Shown here piece by piece: positions 1 to 6,380 of a stretch of DNA of 6,817 nucleotides. A program made the position numbers and the translations under genes. The DNA comes from Acidobacteriota bacterium (GTDB lineage: Bacteria > Acidobacteriota > Vicinamibacteria > Vicinamibacterales > UBA8438): assembly GCA_012963185.1 (NCBI GenBank), contig DTWD01000194.1, forward strand, positions 1 through 6,817. Direction: 5' to 3'. The notes below the pieces were generated by a model. It saw only the letters and a list, made by a program, of their open reading frames with translations. It was not told the DNA's origin and ran no database searches. Position 1 is the first letter of the stretch, and every line of letters begins with the position of its first letter.

Positions 1-633
1 AATGGCATCCTGAGCTTCGTTGCCGACAGGGCTATTAGTAGTAGGGACTGCACGGTAGGCTTCCAGCGCACGCTGGTAGTCATTTTTCCCTTTGTAGGCG
101 TGACCGATCTGTAAATTTAGACTTGTCAGTTGCGGTACGTTGGTCAAGACGGCCTGGTAGGCCTCGATCGCCTTGTCGTATTCCCCAGTTTCGAAGAGTT
201 GGTCAGCGACCGAGATGGCTTCTTGGAGTTCGTCAGCCCTGAGGTTGGCGAGCACCCCTGTTTGTGGCGCTACGGGGTTCAGGGGGTCAGTTTCCATAAC
301 AAAGGTGACCTGACCGCCCAGGCCTGAGCCGCGGACGTACGCGAATCCCTGCACCGGTTCATACCCACGCCCACGGACGATGAATAGCCAACGACCAGTT
401 TGTAATCCAACAAATGAGAAACGCCCATCGTCGTTGGTTTCAGCATCGACACGTCGCTGCCATTGTGAGTTTTCTCCGATGACTGTCACACCAGCTATCG
501 GTTGGTCATTAATGTCTCGGACAATCCCCGAAATAAATCCCGGCATGAAGCCAGGCTGGGCTTCAGCTGTCTCGGTAAAGACCAAGACAGCCAGCAACGT
601 AGAAACTCCAAAAACAGCAATCGCGCGGAACAT
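1..633 (-). CDS. Exported carboxypeptidase-regulatory-like / TPR protein (C-terminus cut off by window edge)
   Basis: This open frame runs from an ATG at 633 to the left edge without a stop, giving 211 codons of a longer protein. A well-placed ribosome binding site (GGAAGGAG, 8 bases before the ATG) supports the start. Residues 1-26 form a signal peptide with a hydrophobic core and an AEA-like cleavage site before QPGF. Residues about 33-115 look like a carboxypeptidase-regulatory-like beta-sandwich: GIVRD, QPIAGVTV, the DDGRFSF turn and GRGYEPV. From about 135 a helical region reads as TPR repeats (QLFETGEYDKAIEAYQAVL, then IGHAYKGKNDYQRALEAYRAV), and more repeats may follow outside the window. 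Such proteins are secreted or periplasmic. The beta domain usually aids folding or binding, and TPRs bind protein partners. No catalytic motif is visible, so the specific role is unknown. It diverges from the amidase/muramidase fusion gene across 43 bases. Confidence 0.85.
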   Translation of the reverse strand, partial: MFRAIAVFGVSTLLAVLVFTETAEAQPGFMPGFISGIVRDINDQPIAGVTVIGENSQWQRRVDAETNDDGRFSFVGLQTGRWLFIVRGRGYEPVQGFAYVRGSGLGGQVTFVMETDPLNPVAPQTGVLANLRADELQEAISVADQLFETGEYDKAIEAYQAVLTNVPQLTSLNLQIGHAYKGKNDYQRALEAYRAVPTTNSPVGNEAQDAI

Positions 634-654
634 ACTTAGCACTCCTTCCCAGCC

Positions 655-660
655 AGTATA
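655..660 (-). promoter_or_regulatory. Candidate -10 box for the minus-strand TPR gene
   Basis: The 43-base spacer between the two divergent starts holds TATACT on the minus strand, a 5 of 6 match to the sigma70 -10 consensus. It lies about 22 bases before the minus-strand ATG and just upstream of the Shine-Dalgarno, which would give a very short leader. No convincing -35 hexamer was found at the usual spacing. The same bases belong to a GTATAC palindrome, so they could also serve the plus strand weakly (TATACA). This is a motif match only. Confidence 0.22.
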
Positions 661-676
661 CACTCGGGATTAGGTC

Positions 677-3064
677 GTGTTGCGAAACAAGAATTTCTCT
701 CACCGATTCGCTGATTTTTACAGGCTTCTCTATCTTGTTCTGTTGTTTTGTCCAGTTGTTCTGCTCGGACAGGAAACACAACAAGTCATTGATCTACAAC
801 GTCTTAGTGGGATAGATACTGTTATTTTGGACGGGATAGAAGCGGGTGATCTTCCTGGAGCCGTTGTTCTGATTACTCATCGCGGCGAAACGATCTACCG
901 GAAAGCTTTTGGCCATCGATCGCTCAGACCGCGAGTTGAGCCGATGACGGTCGATACTATTTTTGATTTGGCTTCGCTGACGAAAGTTATCGCCACTGCA
1001 CCGAGTGTTATGGCGTTGGTTGAGGAAGGTGTGATTCGTCTTCGTGACCCGGTTTCACGTTATGTACCTGGCTTCGAACGATACGGGAAAGAGGCGGTGA
1101 CTATTGAGCATTTGTTGACACATGTGTCTGGCCTGCGGCCAGATTTTCCACTTGAGCAAGAGTTTGAAGGAGTAGAGATAGCCGTTCAACGAGCGACGGA
1201 GGAGCTGCTCGAGGCACCGCCCGGAGAACGGTTCATTTACAGCGATATTAATTTCCTGCTGCTCGGAGCGATTGTTGAGCGGGTTAGTGGTGAGTCACTC
1301 TCTGAATTTTCGCAAGGGAGGATCTTTGGGCCACTTGGTATGACTGACACACTGTTTCGTCCAGTAGCTGCGTTTAGAGATCGGATTGCTCCGACCGAGG
1401 CGTGTGGACGGCTTGCTTGGCCGTGTGGAGGACCTGGCGCTGAAATGCTCCGAGGTACCGTTCATGACCCGACGTCGCGTCGAATGGGTGGTGTTGCTGG
1501 ACATGCAGGACTGTTTGGAACGGCGGATGACCTTGCTCGATTTGGCGCGATGGTCTTGGGGGGTGGGCGCATTAGTGCTGAGACACCCGTTGTTCTGTCG
1601 CCACTGACCGTTGCTCGGATGGTGACGCCGGCCACTCCACTTTTCTTGGATGAGCGGAGGGGCCTTGGTTGGGATATTGATTCTCGGTACTCCTCGAACC
1701 GCGGCGACCTGTTTTCTGCACGGTCATTCGGGCATACCGGTTTTACGGGAACATCGATCTGGATTGACCCTGACACGTCGACTGTTGTGGTGTTTCTTTC
1801 AAATCGCGTGCATCCGGATGGTGATGGAAACGTGACGAGTCTGCGTGGTCGCGTGGCGACTCTGGCGGCAGCAGCGGTCGATGATGGATTGTCTGCCGCG
1901 ACTACTCGACCTGTATCAGTGGGTCTGAGTCACACACTTACCGGTATTGACGTGCTGGTATCGGAACAGTTTGAGCAGCTTGCTGGCCGAAGCGTAGGTC
2001 TATTAACCAATCACACTGGACGTGATCGTCTCGGTCGAGCCACGATCGATCTGTTGAACGATGCTGCCGGTGTTGAACTGAAGGCACTGTTCAGTCCGGA
2101 GCACGGTATTCGCGGTTCGCGTGACGAGGCAGTGAGTCATAGTCGTTATCAAGCGACCGGCCTTCCCATTTATTCACTTTACGGTCCTACACGCCGACCG
2201 ACTGACGAGATGGTACGGGGACTGGATACCGTAGTGGTTGACTTACAGGACGTTGGAACGAGGTTTTATACCTACGCTACGACGATGGCATACATGATGG
2301 AGGCTGCTGCTGCTCAAGACATCCCGATTGTTGTGCTTGACCGTCCTAACCCGATTACGGGTGCAATCGTTGAAGGTCCCCTGCTCGACGGTACTGCGGA
2401 GACGACGGGCTTTACAGGCTATTTTTCTATGCCGGTTCGGCACGGTCTTACGATTGGCGAGTTGGCGCTATTGTTCAATACCGAAAAGCGTATCGATGCC
2501 GATCTGACGGTAATTCCTATGCGTGGGTGGCGTCGTACAACCTGGTTTGATGAGACGGGAATTACATGGGTAAATCCCTCACCTAATCTTCGTTCCGTAG
2601 CGCAGGCAACGACCTATCCTGGGATTGGTTTGCTCGAGCAAACCAATATTTCGGTAGGTCGAGGCACCGATACGCCGTTTGAACAGCTTGGAGCTCCCTG
2701 GGTGGATGGCGTGGCGTTGGCGCGAGTTCTGAATACAAGAGGAATGGAGGGTGTCCGAGTGTATCCGGTGACCTTTACACCAATGTCCAGTAAATATTCT
2801 GGTCAGTGGTGCGAAGGTATTGCGGTATTGGTTACGGACCGCAATCGATTCCAACCGGTCCGGTTAGGTGTTGAAATTGCCGCGGCGTTATTTCGCCTTC
2901 ACCCAAATGACTTTGACCTTGACGCGTTGGTTCGTCTTTCAGGTTCCTTGGGTCTGGTAGAGCGTATACGTGGTGGAGATGACCCCGAGAGTATTGTTGC
3001 CGATTGGCAAGAGGGCGAAAACTTGTGGCGTCAGACTCGTCGCCCGTACCTCATCTATCGGTGA
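677..3064 (+). CDS. Two-domain exported protein: AmiE-like serine hydrolase fused to NamZ-like exo-N-acetylmuramidase (DUF1343, GH171)
   Basis: The protein has 795 residues. GTG at 677 is the first possible start after an in-frame TAG at 671; the Shine-Dalgarno is weak, and TTG at 680 is an alternative. Residues about 16-31 are hydrophobic and suggest a signal peptide ending near LLG/QE. Residues about 38-405 are a beta-lactamase-fold serine hydrolase with SLTK (S100, K103), YSD (Y188) and HTG (353-355), plus the typical GHAGLFGTADDLARF stretch. Residues about 425-795 match DUF1343/NamZ: GLLTNHTG (441-448), SPEHGIRG (473-480), DLQDVGTRFYTY (522-533), DRPNP (555-559), NPSPNLRS (633-640) and VGRGTDTPFEQLGAPW (660-675). 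B. subtilis AmiE removes peptides from MurNAc and NamZ releases MurNAc from non-reducing glycan ends. A bifunctional cell-wall fragment enzyme is therefore inferred. The first domain could instead be an esterase or carboxypeptidase of the same fold. Confidence 0.9.
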   Translation: MLRNKNFSHRFADFYRLLYLVLLFCPVVLLGQETQQVIDLQRLSGIDTVILDGIEAGDLPGAVVLITHRGETIYRKAFGHRSLRPRVEPMTVDTIFDLASLTKVIATAPSVMALVEEGVIRLRDPVSRYVPGFERYGKEAVTIEHLLTHVSGLRPDFPLEQEFEGVEIAVQRATEELLEAPPGERFIYSDINFLLLGAIVERVSGESLSEFSQGRIFGPLGMTDTLFRPVAAFRDRIAPTEACGRLAWPCGGPGAEMLRGTVHDPTSRRMGGVAGHAGLFGTADDLARFGAMVLGGGRISAETPVVLSPLTVARMVTPATPLFLDERRGLGWDIDSRYSSNRGDLFSARSFGHTGFTGTSIWIDPDTSTVVVFLSNRVHPDGDGNVTSLRGRVATLAAAAVDDGLSAATTRPVSVGLSHTLTGIDVLVSEQFEQLAGRSVGLLTNHTGRDRLGRATIDLLNDAAGVELKALFSPEHGIRGSRDEAVSHSRYQATGLPIYSLYGPTRRPTDEMVRGLDTVVVDLQDVGTRFYTYATTMAYMMEAAAAQDIPIVVLDRPNPITGAIVEGPLLDGTAETTGFTGYFSMPVRHGLTIGELALLFNTEKRIDADLTVIPMRGWRRTTWFDETGITWVNPSPNLRSVAQATTYPGIGLLEQTNISVGRGTDTPFEQLGAPWVDGVALARVLNTRGMEGVRVYPVTFTPMSSKYSGQWCEGIAVLVTDRNRFQPVRLGVEIAAALFRLHPNDFDLDALVRLSGSLGLVERIRGGDDPESIVADWQEGENLWRQTRRPYLIYR
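2624..2647. repeat. Perfect 24-bp palindrome inside the NamZ-like coding region
   Basis: The half-site ATTGGTTTGCTC is followed directly by its exact reverse complement, with no spacer; the centre lies between 2635 and 2636. It is in frame and encodes IGLLEQTN (residues 650-657) of the fusion protein. Because it is in phase, the complementary strand reads the same eight residues. The surrounding protein segment is conserved in the DUF1343 family, so the protein constrains part of the sequence, but synonymous choices are needed for a perfect palindrome. Function is unknown. Confidence 0.9.
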
Positions 3065-3106
3065 TGCCCGTCGGCGTTTAGAAACAGGGTCTCGGATTGA
3101 ACGACT

Positions 3107-3523
3107 CTACATTTGGTAGAGCATCCAGTACACCACCACACCGGTGACCGAGACATAGAGCCAGAGGGGAAGAGTCCATTTTGCTATTCGACGGTGTGAT
3201 TCAAGTTGACCACGGAGAGCTCGCAGTAATGTCACGATCGCCATTGGCAGAATGATGATTGCCAAAATGATGTGGCTGATCAAAATTGTGAAGTAGACAA
3301 TGCGAATGGATCCCTGTCCTGTAAAAGCGACGGAACCTACATTGAGGTGGTAGATAACATAGCTCGCGAGAAATAGTGCGGAGGTTGCGAAGGCCGCGAG
3401 CATACATAGGCGATGTTCTTGTGCTTGTCCTCGACGAATAAGGATGTATCCGGTGACTAGAAGCAATGCCGAAATGGCATTCAGCGTCGCATTGACTGCA
3501 GGAAGTTCGGTGACTTCTGGCAT
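3107..3523 (-). CDS. ctaM: DUF420 membrane protein, CtaM/YozB-type oxidase maturation factor
   Basis: The protein has 138 residues and four predicted membrane helices, at about 9-30, 41-60, 74-100 and 115-136. Family hallmarks are LPAVNATLNA near the start, HRLCMLAAFATSALFLASYVIYH, a VYFTILISHI helix and a C-terminal LPLWLYVSVTGVVVY. Four histidines (H37, H59, H84, H110) sit at helix ends where DUF420 proteins keep histidines, possibly binding heme or metal. Staphylococcus aureus CtaM is required for aa3-type menaquinol oxidase function; its exact step is not settled. The gene lies 18 bases after the ctaB stop on the same strand, with no clear Shine-Dalgarno, so it is probably the last gene of the heme A operon and may be translationally coupled. 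It converges with the muramidase fusion gene, leaving 42 bases between the stops. Confidence 0.88.
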   Translation of the reverse strand: MPEVTELPAVNATLNAISALLLVTGYILIRRGQAQEHRLCMLAAFATSALFLASYVIYHLNVGSVAFTGQGSIRIVYFTILISHIILAIIILPMAIVTLLRALRGQLESHRRIAKWTLPLWLYVSVTGVVVYWMLYQM

Positions 3524-3541
3524 CGATTTAGCTTGTACTGG

Positions 3542-4432
3542 TTACAAGAGGCGGGCCGAAACAAGAGAAACCCATAGCAGAGACAGATAAACCAACGACC
3601 CGAGGAAAAGAACACGCGCGCGCGCGTCTGAGCGCTCAGACAAGAATCGCACCGCCAGAATTAAAAAGGCTGCACCGAGTACCGTTGCCAGCACGAGGTA
3701 CGGAAGCCCGGCTAACCCAACGAAGGTTGGTGTCAAGCTAACCGGAACGAGGGCGCATCCAAAAAAAAGTGCATGCTTGGCCGTTCGACGACCATCGGGA
3801 TCCTGTACCGCGATTAAAGGTAGGCCAGATTTTTTAAAATCGCTGCGGTATAACCAGGAAAGCGCGTGAAAATGCGGAAGTTGCCAAAGAAATACAATAC
3901 TAAATAATACCCATGCTTCGACGGTAAGTGCACCACGTGCGGCCGTCCAACCGATGACTGGTGGGAGCGCACCAGGGACCGCTCCAATGATTGTTGCCCA
4001 TGAGGTCCGTCTTTTCAGCGGTGTATAGATTGCGACGTAGCTAACGAGTGTAGTGGCAGCAACGATAGCGGCCACCACGTTTGTGCCGACCAGAAGTATC
4101 ACAAACCCTGCGGTCGCAATGATGAACGCGAAAATCCGACCTTCGTTTAGCGAGACGCGTCCCATTGGCATCGGTCGAAGCTTTGTGCGTGCCATGGTCT
4201 CGTCAATGTCGCGTTCTGCGATTTGGTTGAATGCGGCCGCCCCTCCGGCAACTAATCCAGACCCAACGAGAACATTCAACATCATGATTAGGTCTATCGG
4301 TGACGTAGCACCGAGGAAGTAGCCAACACCTGCTGTTGCAACTGTGAGCGAATTAAGACGTGGTTTTGTGAGGGCGAAGAAATCAACAAGACGATTCCGT
4401 TCTGCTGTCAAGGCGACGGTGTTACCCTTCAT
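3542..4432 (-). CDS. ctaB: Protoheme IX farnesyltransferase (heme O synthase), UbiA family
   Basis: The protein has 296 residues, the usual family length, with about nine hydrophobic membrane segments. It transfers a farnesyl group from farnesyl diphosphate to the 2-vinyl group of heme B, making heme O in the inner membrane. The first prenyl-diphosphate/Mg motif is NQIAERDIDETMART (69-83), with Glu73 where E. coli CyoE has Asp and a retained Asp77. The second conserved region is YTPLKRRTSWATIIGAVPG (136-154), followed by LWQLPHFHALSW (182-193) and DFKKSGLPL (198-206). The ATG at 4432 overlaps the ctaA stop (ATGA) and has a GAGG 7 bases upstream, which supports translational coupling. The product feeds CtaA directly. 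The coding DNA for residues near 264-275 contains an alternating CG tract and a palindrome. Confidence 0.95.
   Translation of the reverse strand: MKGNTVALTAERNRLVDFFALTKPRLNSLTVATAGVGYFLGATSPIDLIMMLNVLVGSGLVAGGAAAFNQIAERDIDETMARTKLRPMPMGRVSLNEGRIFAFIIATAGFVILLVGTNVVAAIVAATTLVSYVAIYTPLKRRTSWATIIGAVPGALPPVIGWTAARGALTVEAWVLFSIVFLWQLPHFHALSWLYRSDFKKSGLPLIAVQDPDGRRTAKHALFFGCALVPVSLTPTFVGLAGLPYLVLATVLGAAFLILAVRFLSERSDARARVLFLGSLVYLSLLWVSLVSARLL
3614..3641. repeat. (CG)6 tract adjoining a perfect 16-bp palindrome inside ctaB
   Basis: Six CG dinucleotides (3615-3626), flanked by A and T, form one palindrome. It runs into a second one, GTCTGAGCGCTCAGAC (3626-3641), which is perfect and has no spacer. 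Both lie in the ctaB region encoding SERSDARARVLF. Alternating CG can adopt Z-DNA and is prone to slippage. No role is evident. Confidence 0.85.
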
Positions 4433-5406
4433 GCTTGAGCCTCAGAGTTCGCAGGTACAGCTCCTAATCGTGTATCACGGCGTTGAGGCTGTTCGTTGTT
4501 AACGAACCATTCTCGGTGTACACGTAGGGCAAGAGACACCGCGGTAACCCAAGCGAGCGCACCTACGGCCACGTGAGCAGTATTTACTGTTACGTGCTTC
4601 TCGCTCAAGATGGTCCAACCACCAAGTGCGATTTGTAGCAATATCAAACCGCTTAACAGTAACGCAGGTCGACACAGTTCCCGTCGTGCGGCGTGGTGGT
4701 AGAGGACATGACCTGCGGTTGCACATACAACGATAGCTACAAGTAATGCTCCAATGCGGTGGGCAAAGTGGATGCTGACACCAGGGGTCCAGACAGAGGG
4801 AAAGAGACCACCAAAGACTAACGGAAAGTCCGGTATGGCTAAGCCGGCATCGGTATGGCGCATCGTAGCTCCGACTAAGATCTGGACGTAAATCAATGTC
4901 GGTGTGATTAGTGCGAGCCGACCCAAGACCCAGTCATTTAGCGGCGGACGTTGGTTATACCGAGAATGCCAGCCCTTCGAGGTGAAGATTGCAAGGCTTA
5001 CGATTAATGCAAAAAATAGTTGCGCAAGTCCCGCGTGGCTGATTGAGATGCTTGGCGGGAGAAAATAGATGACCGTAAGACCGCCAAGCGTGCCTTGCAT
5101 GATCACGGAGGCGAGCGCCGTCCAGCCAAGCCGTCTGACCCACCGGCGACTATCTATCCTGGAAATCCACACGGCAAGTCCAATGGTGAGAAGTCCCACG
5201 ATGCTTGCGATGAGTCGGTGGGCATGTTCATAAAAGATTCCCCCCACCATTTTTGATAGAGGGAAAGAGAACATGAAGTAGCCGTATGAATTGGGCCAAT
5301 CCGGAACGGACAATCCAGAGCCGGTACTCGTAACGAGTCCACCTGCTGTAATCAGCAAGAGTGAGGCTGCGGCGAGAAGTCTTGTGTAGTGATGTAACCA
5401 GGGCAT
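4429..5406 (-). CDS. ctaA: Heme A synthase (COX15/CtaA family)
   Basis: The protein has 325 residues and about eight membrane helices in two related four-helix halves. It oxidises the C8 methyl of heme O to a formyl group, making heme A. The first half has AGGLVTSTGSGLSVPDWPNS, EHAHR (60-64, with the conserved Glu and His63) and SHAGL (His124). The second has RHTDAGLAIPDFP, HFAHR (His216) and NTAHVAVGA (His278). These are the heme-ligand histidines expected in the family. The cysteine pairs seen in the external loops of some CtaA proteins are absent; only Cys228 and Cys245 remain. I chose ATG 5406 although an in-frame ATG exists at 5475, because those 23 extra codons are made mostly of an intergenic hairpin and do not resemble the family, while MPWLHHYTRLL leads straight into helix 1. 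Neither start has a clear Shine-Dalgarno. The stop overlaps the ctaB start. Confidence 0.94.
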   Translation of the reverse strand: MPWLHHYTRLLAAASLLLITAGGLVTSTGSGLSVPDWPNSYGYFMFSFPLSKMVGGIFYEHAHRLIASIVGLLTIGLAVWISRIDSRRWVRRLGWTALASVIMQGTLGGLTVIYFLPPSISISHAGLAQLFFALIVSLAIFTSKGWHSRYNQRPPLNDWVLGRLALITPTLIYVQILVGATMRHTDAGLAIPDFPLVFGGLFPSVWTPGVSIHFAHRIGALLVAIVVCATAGHVLYHHAARRELCRPALLLSGLILLQIALGGWTILSEKHVTVNTAHVAVGALAWVTAVSLALRVHREWFVNNEQPQRRDTRLGAVPANSEAQA

Positions 5407-5437
5407 CGAAAAGCGACCGGTTAGCAGTTCGGAGCGG

Positions 5438-5475
5438 ATGACCGGCACGCTGCACCAAGGCAGCGTGCCGGTCAT
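5438..5475. repeat. Perfect 16-bp stem, 6-base loop hairpin between the lipoprotein gene and ctaA
   Basis: The arm ATGACCGGCACGCTGC (5438-5453) pairs perfectly with 5460-5475 around the loop ACCAAG. It lies 31 bases after the lipoprotein stop and 31 bases before the chosen ctaA start. On the minus-strand transcript the stem is followed by CCGCTCCG, not a U tract. It is therefore not a classical intrinsic terminator; partial termination, RNA stabilisation, processing or a protein-binding site are all possible. On the plus strand only TTTAGATT follows. A stem this long is very unlikely by chance. Confidence 0.85.
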
Positions 5476-5506
5476 TTAGATTCCCGCGTTGTTTAACGTG
5501 AAATTC

Positions 5507-6283
5507 TTAACCGACACTAAAGGTGAACGATACTTCAGCCGCTTCGCCGTCGGCGACTGTTACGGTTTGCGTTTGAGTTCCGAGCATTTCATGCCATGCT
5601 TCGACAACATAATCGCCTGCTGGAAGGTTACTGATGTCAAAAGTTCCAGCAGCTTCGGTTGTGTCGAAGAATGGGTGTGACAAGACGCCGACGTAGGCGT
5701 TCATCCAGCCATGAACGTCACACTTGAACGGTAGCATCACTTCCGGTTGATCAAAAGTTCTGTCCAGGGTCATTCCTTGAATCGGTTGTCCCGTGTTGAA
5801 TTCAGCATTCACTGCCGGTGTCGCATGAATGTTATGCAGTGTTGGGTCGGAGTTGAGGATCTGGACCGTTTGCCCCACTTGTACGCCGAAGACGTGTGGT
5901 TCGTAGCGACAACCCGCCTGGTCGAGGATCAATGTTTCACTGGGCGTTGGATAGTTTCCTGAAATACCTTCTTTGACGTACACGAAGACGTTACCGAGAC
6001 CACTATCACCACCAACAATGTAGTACTCAGTATCCGTCATAGTTGCTGCGTTCACGCAAACTGGATCGGAATTCATACGGATAGTTTCAGCCATGGGGGC
6101 CGGGCCTTCGATCGTGACCATACCGCTGACGCTACTTGTACCAGTCGTTCCTCCACCTCCACCGCCTGAGGCGCCAGATCCTGGAACAACGGAGACAGGT
6201 GGAACATCTGCTCGCGAGTTGCAAGCGAGCGTAGCCGCAACTGCGATGATTGAGACGAACGCCCAGACTCTTCGATACTGCAT
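5507..6283 (-). CDS. Lipoprotein with cupredoxin-like copper site and carboxypeptidase-regulatory-like end
   Basis: The protein has 258 residues from ATG 6283, chosen because AGGAGAG lies 6 bases upstream and the following MQYRRVWAFVSIIAVAATLAC is a lipoprotein signal. The lipobox TLAC (Cys21) is slightly off consensus. A longer in-frame ATG at 6316 adds 11 residues without a ribosome site. After the lipidation Cys come a flexible linker with six glycines (about 40-45), a beta-rich segment, and a cupredoxin-like region at about 130-205. The candidate copper ligands are His150 or His153 (DPTLHNIHA) and Cys188, His191 and Met194 (FKCDVHGWM), the H...CxxHxxM pattern of blue copper sites. The C-terminal part (213-232, GTFDISNLPAGDYVVEAWHE) is a carboxypeptidase-regulatory-like fold. 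It precedes ctaA-ctaB-ctaM on the same strand. Electron transfer or copper delivery to an oxidase is inferred; the exact role is unknown. Confidence 0.85.
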   Translation of the reverse strand: MQYRRVWAFVSIIAVAATLACNSRADVPPVSVVPGSGASGGGGGGTTGTSSVSGMVTIEGPAPMAETIRMNSDPVCVNAATMTDTEYYIVGGDSGLGNVFVYVKEGISGNYPTPSETLILDQAGCRYEPHVFGVQVGQTVQILNSDPTLHNIHATPAVNAEFNTGQPIQGMTLDRTFDQPEVMLPFKCDVHGWMNAYVGVLSHPFFDTTEAAGTFDISNLPAGDYVVEAWHEMLGTQTQTVTVADGEAAEVSFTFSVG

Positions 6284-6371
6284 TGAACTCTCCTGTACAA
6301 AAAAATGTGACAGCAAAACACCAGAAGTCCAGAGATGTGGCGTTTTACTTAATTAACTGGCTGACTATTCA

Positions 6372-6380
6372 ATTATATCA
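6372..6380 (-). promoter_or_regulatory. Candidate extended -10 promoter for the lipoprotein / heme A cluster
   Basis: On the minus strand TGATATAAT overlaps the stop codon of the upstream M23 peptidase gene. It is a perfect TATAAT with a TGn extension. Transcription would start near 6365 and give a leader of about 80 bases before the lipoprotein ATG at 6283. The leader is AT-rich. No good -35 hexamer is visible, which is tolerated by extended -10 promoters. This is a consensus match only. Confidence 0.42.

Noticed and set aside
63..76. Near-palindrome CCAGCG-CA-CGCTGG in the TPR coding region
   Set aside because: A 6-bp half-site is common by chance in a window of this size and sits in repeat-like coding sequence.
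380..673. Plus-strand 97-codon open frame across the divergent region
   Set aside because: Antisense to the well-supported signal peptide and beta domain of the minus-strand TPR protein.
1462..1776. Minus-strand 104-codon open frame opposite the serine-hydrolase domain
   Set aside because: Lies fully inside a strongly supported plus-strand gene, has no family resemblance and is arginine/proline rich as expected for a shadow frame.
2579..2854. Minus-strand 91-codon open frame containing IGLLEQTN
   Set aside because: The shared peptide comes from the palindrome at 2624-2647; the rest does not resemble a protein and is antisense to the NamZ domain.
2853..2865. AACCGG-T-CCGGTT inverted repeat in the NamZ coding region
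   Set aside because: Short half-sites, expected by chance, and no associated promoter or gene boundary.
3105..3121. 6-bp stem hairpin (CTCTAC, loop ATTTG, GTAGAG) in the convergent region as a terminator
   Set aside because: Short, AT-containing stem overlapping the DUF420 stop codon, with no T tract on either strand; too weak to call.
6284..6316. Longer start of the copper lipoprotein at ATG 6316
   Set aside because: Adds 11 residues ahead of a clean lipoprotein signal, whereas the internal ATG has a strong AGGAGAG at ideal spacing.
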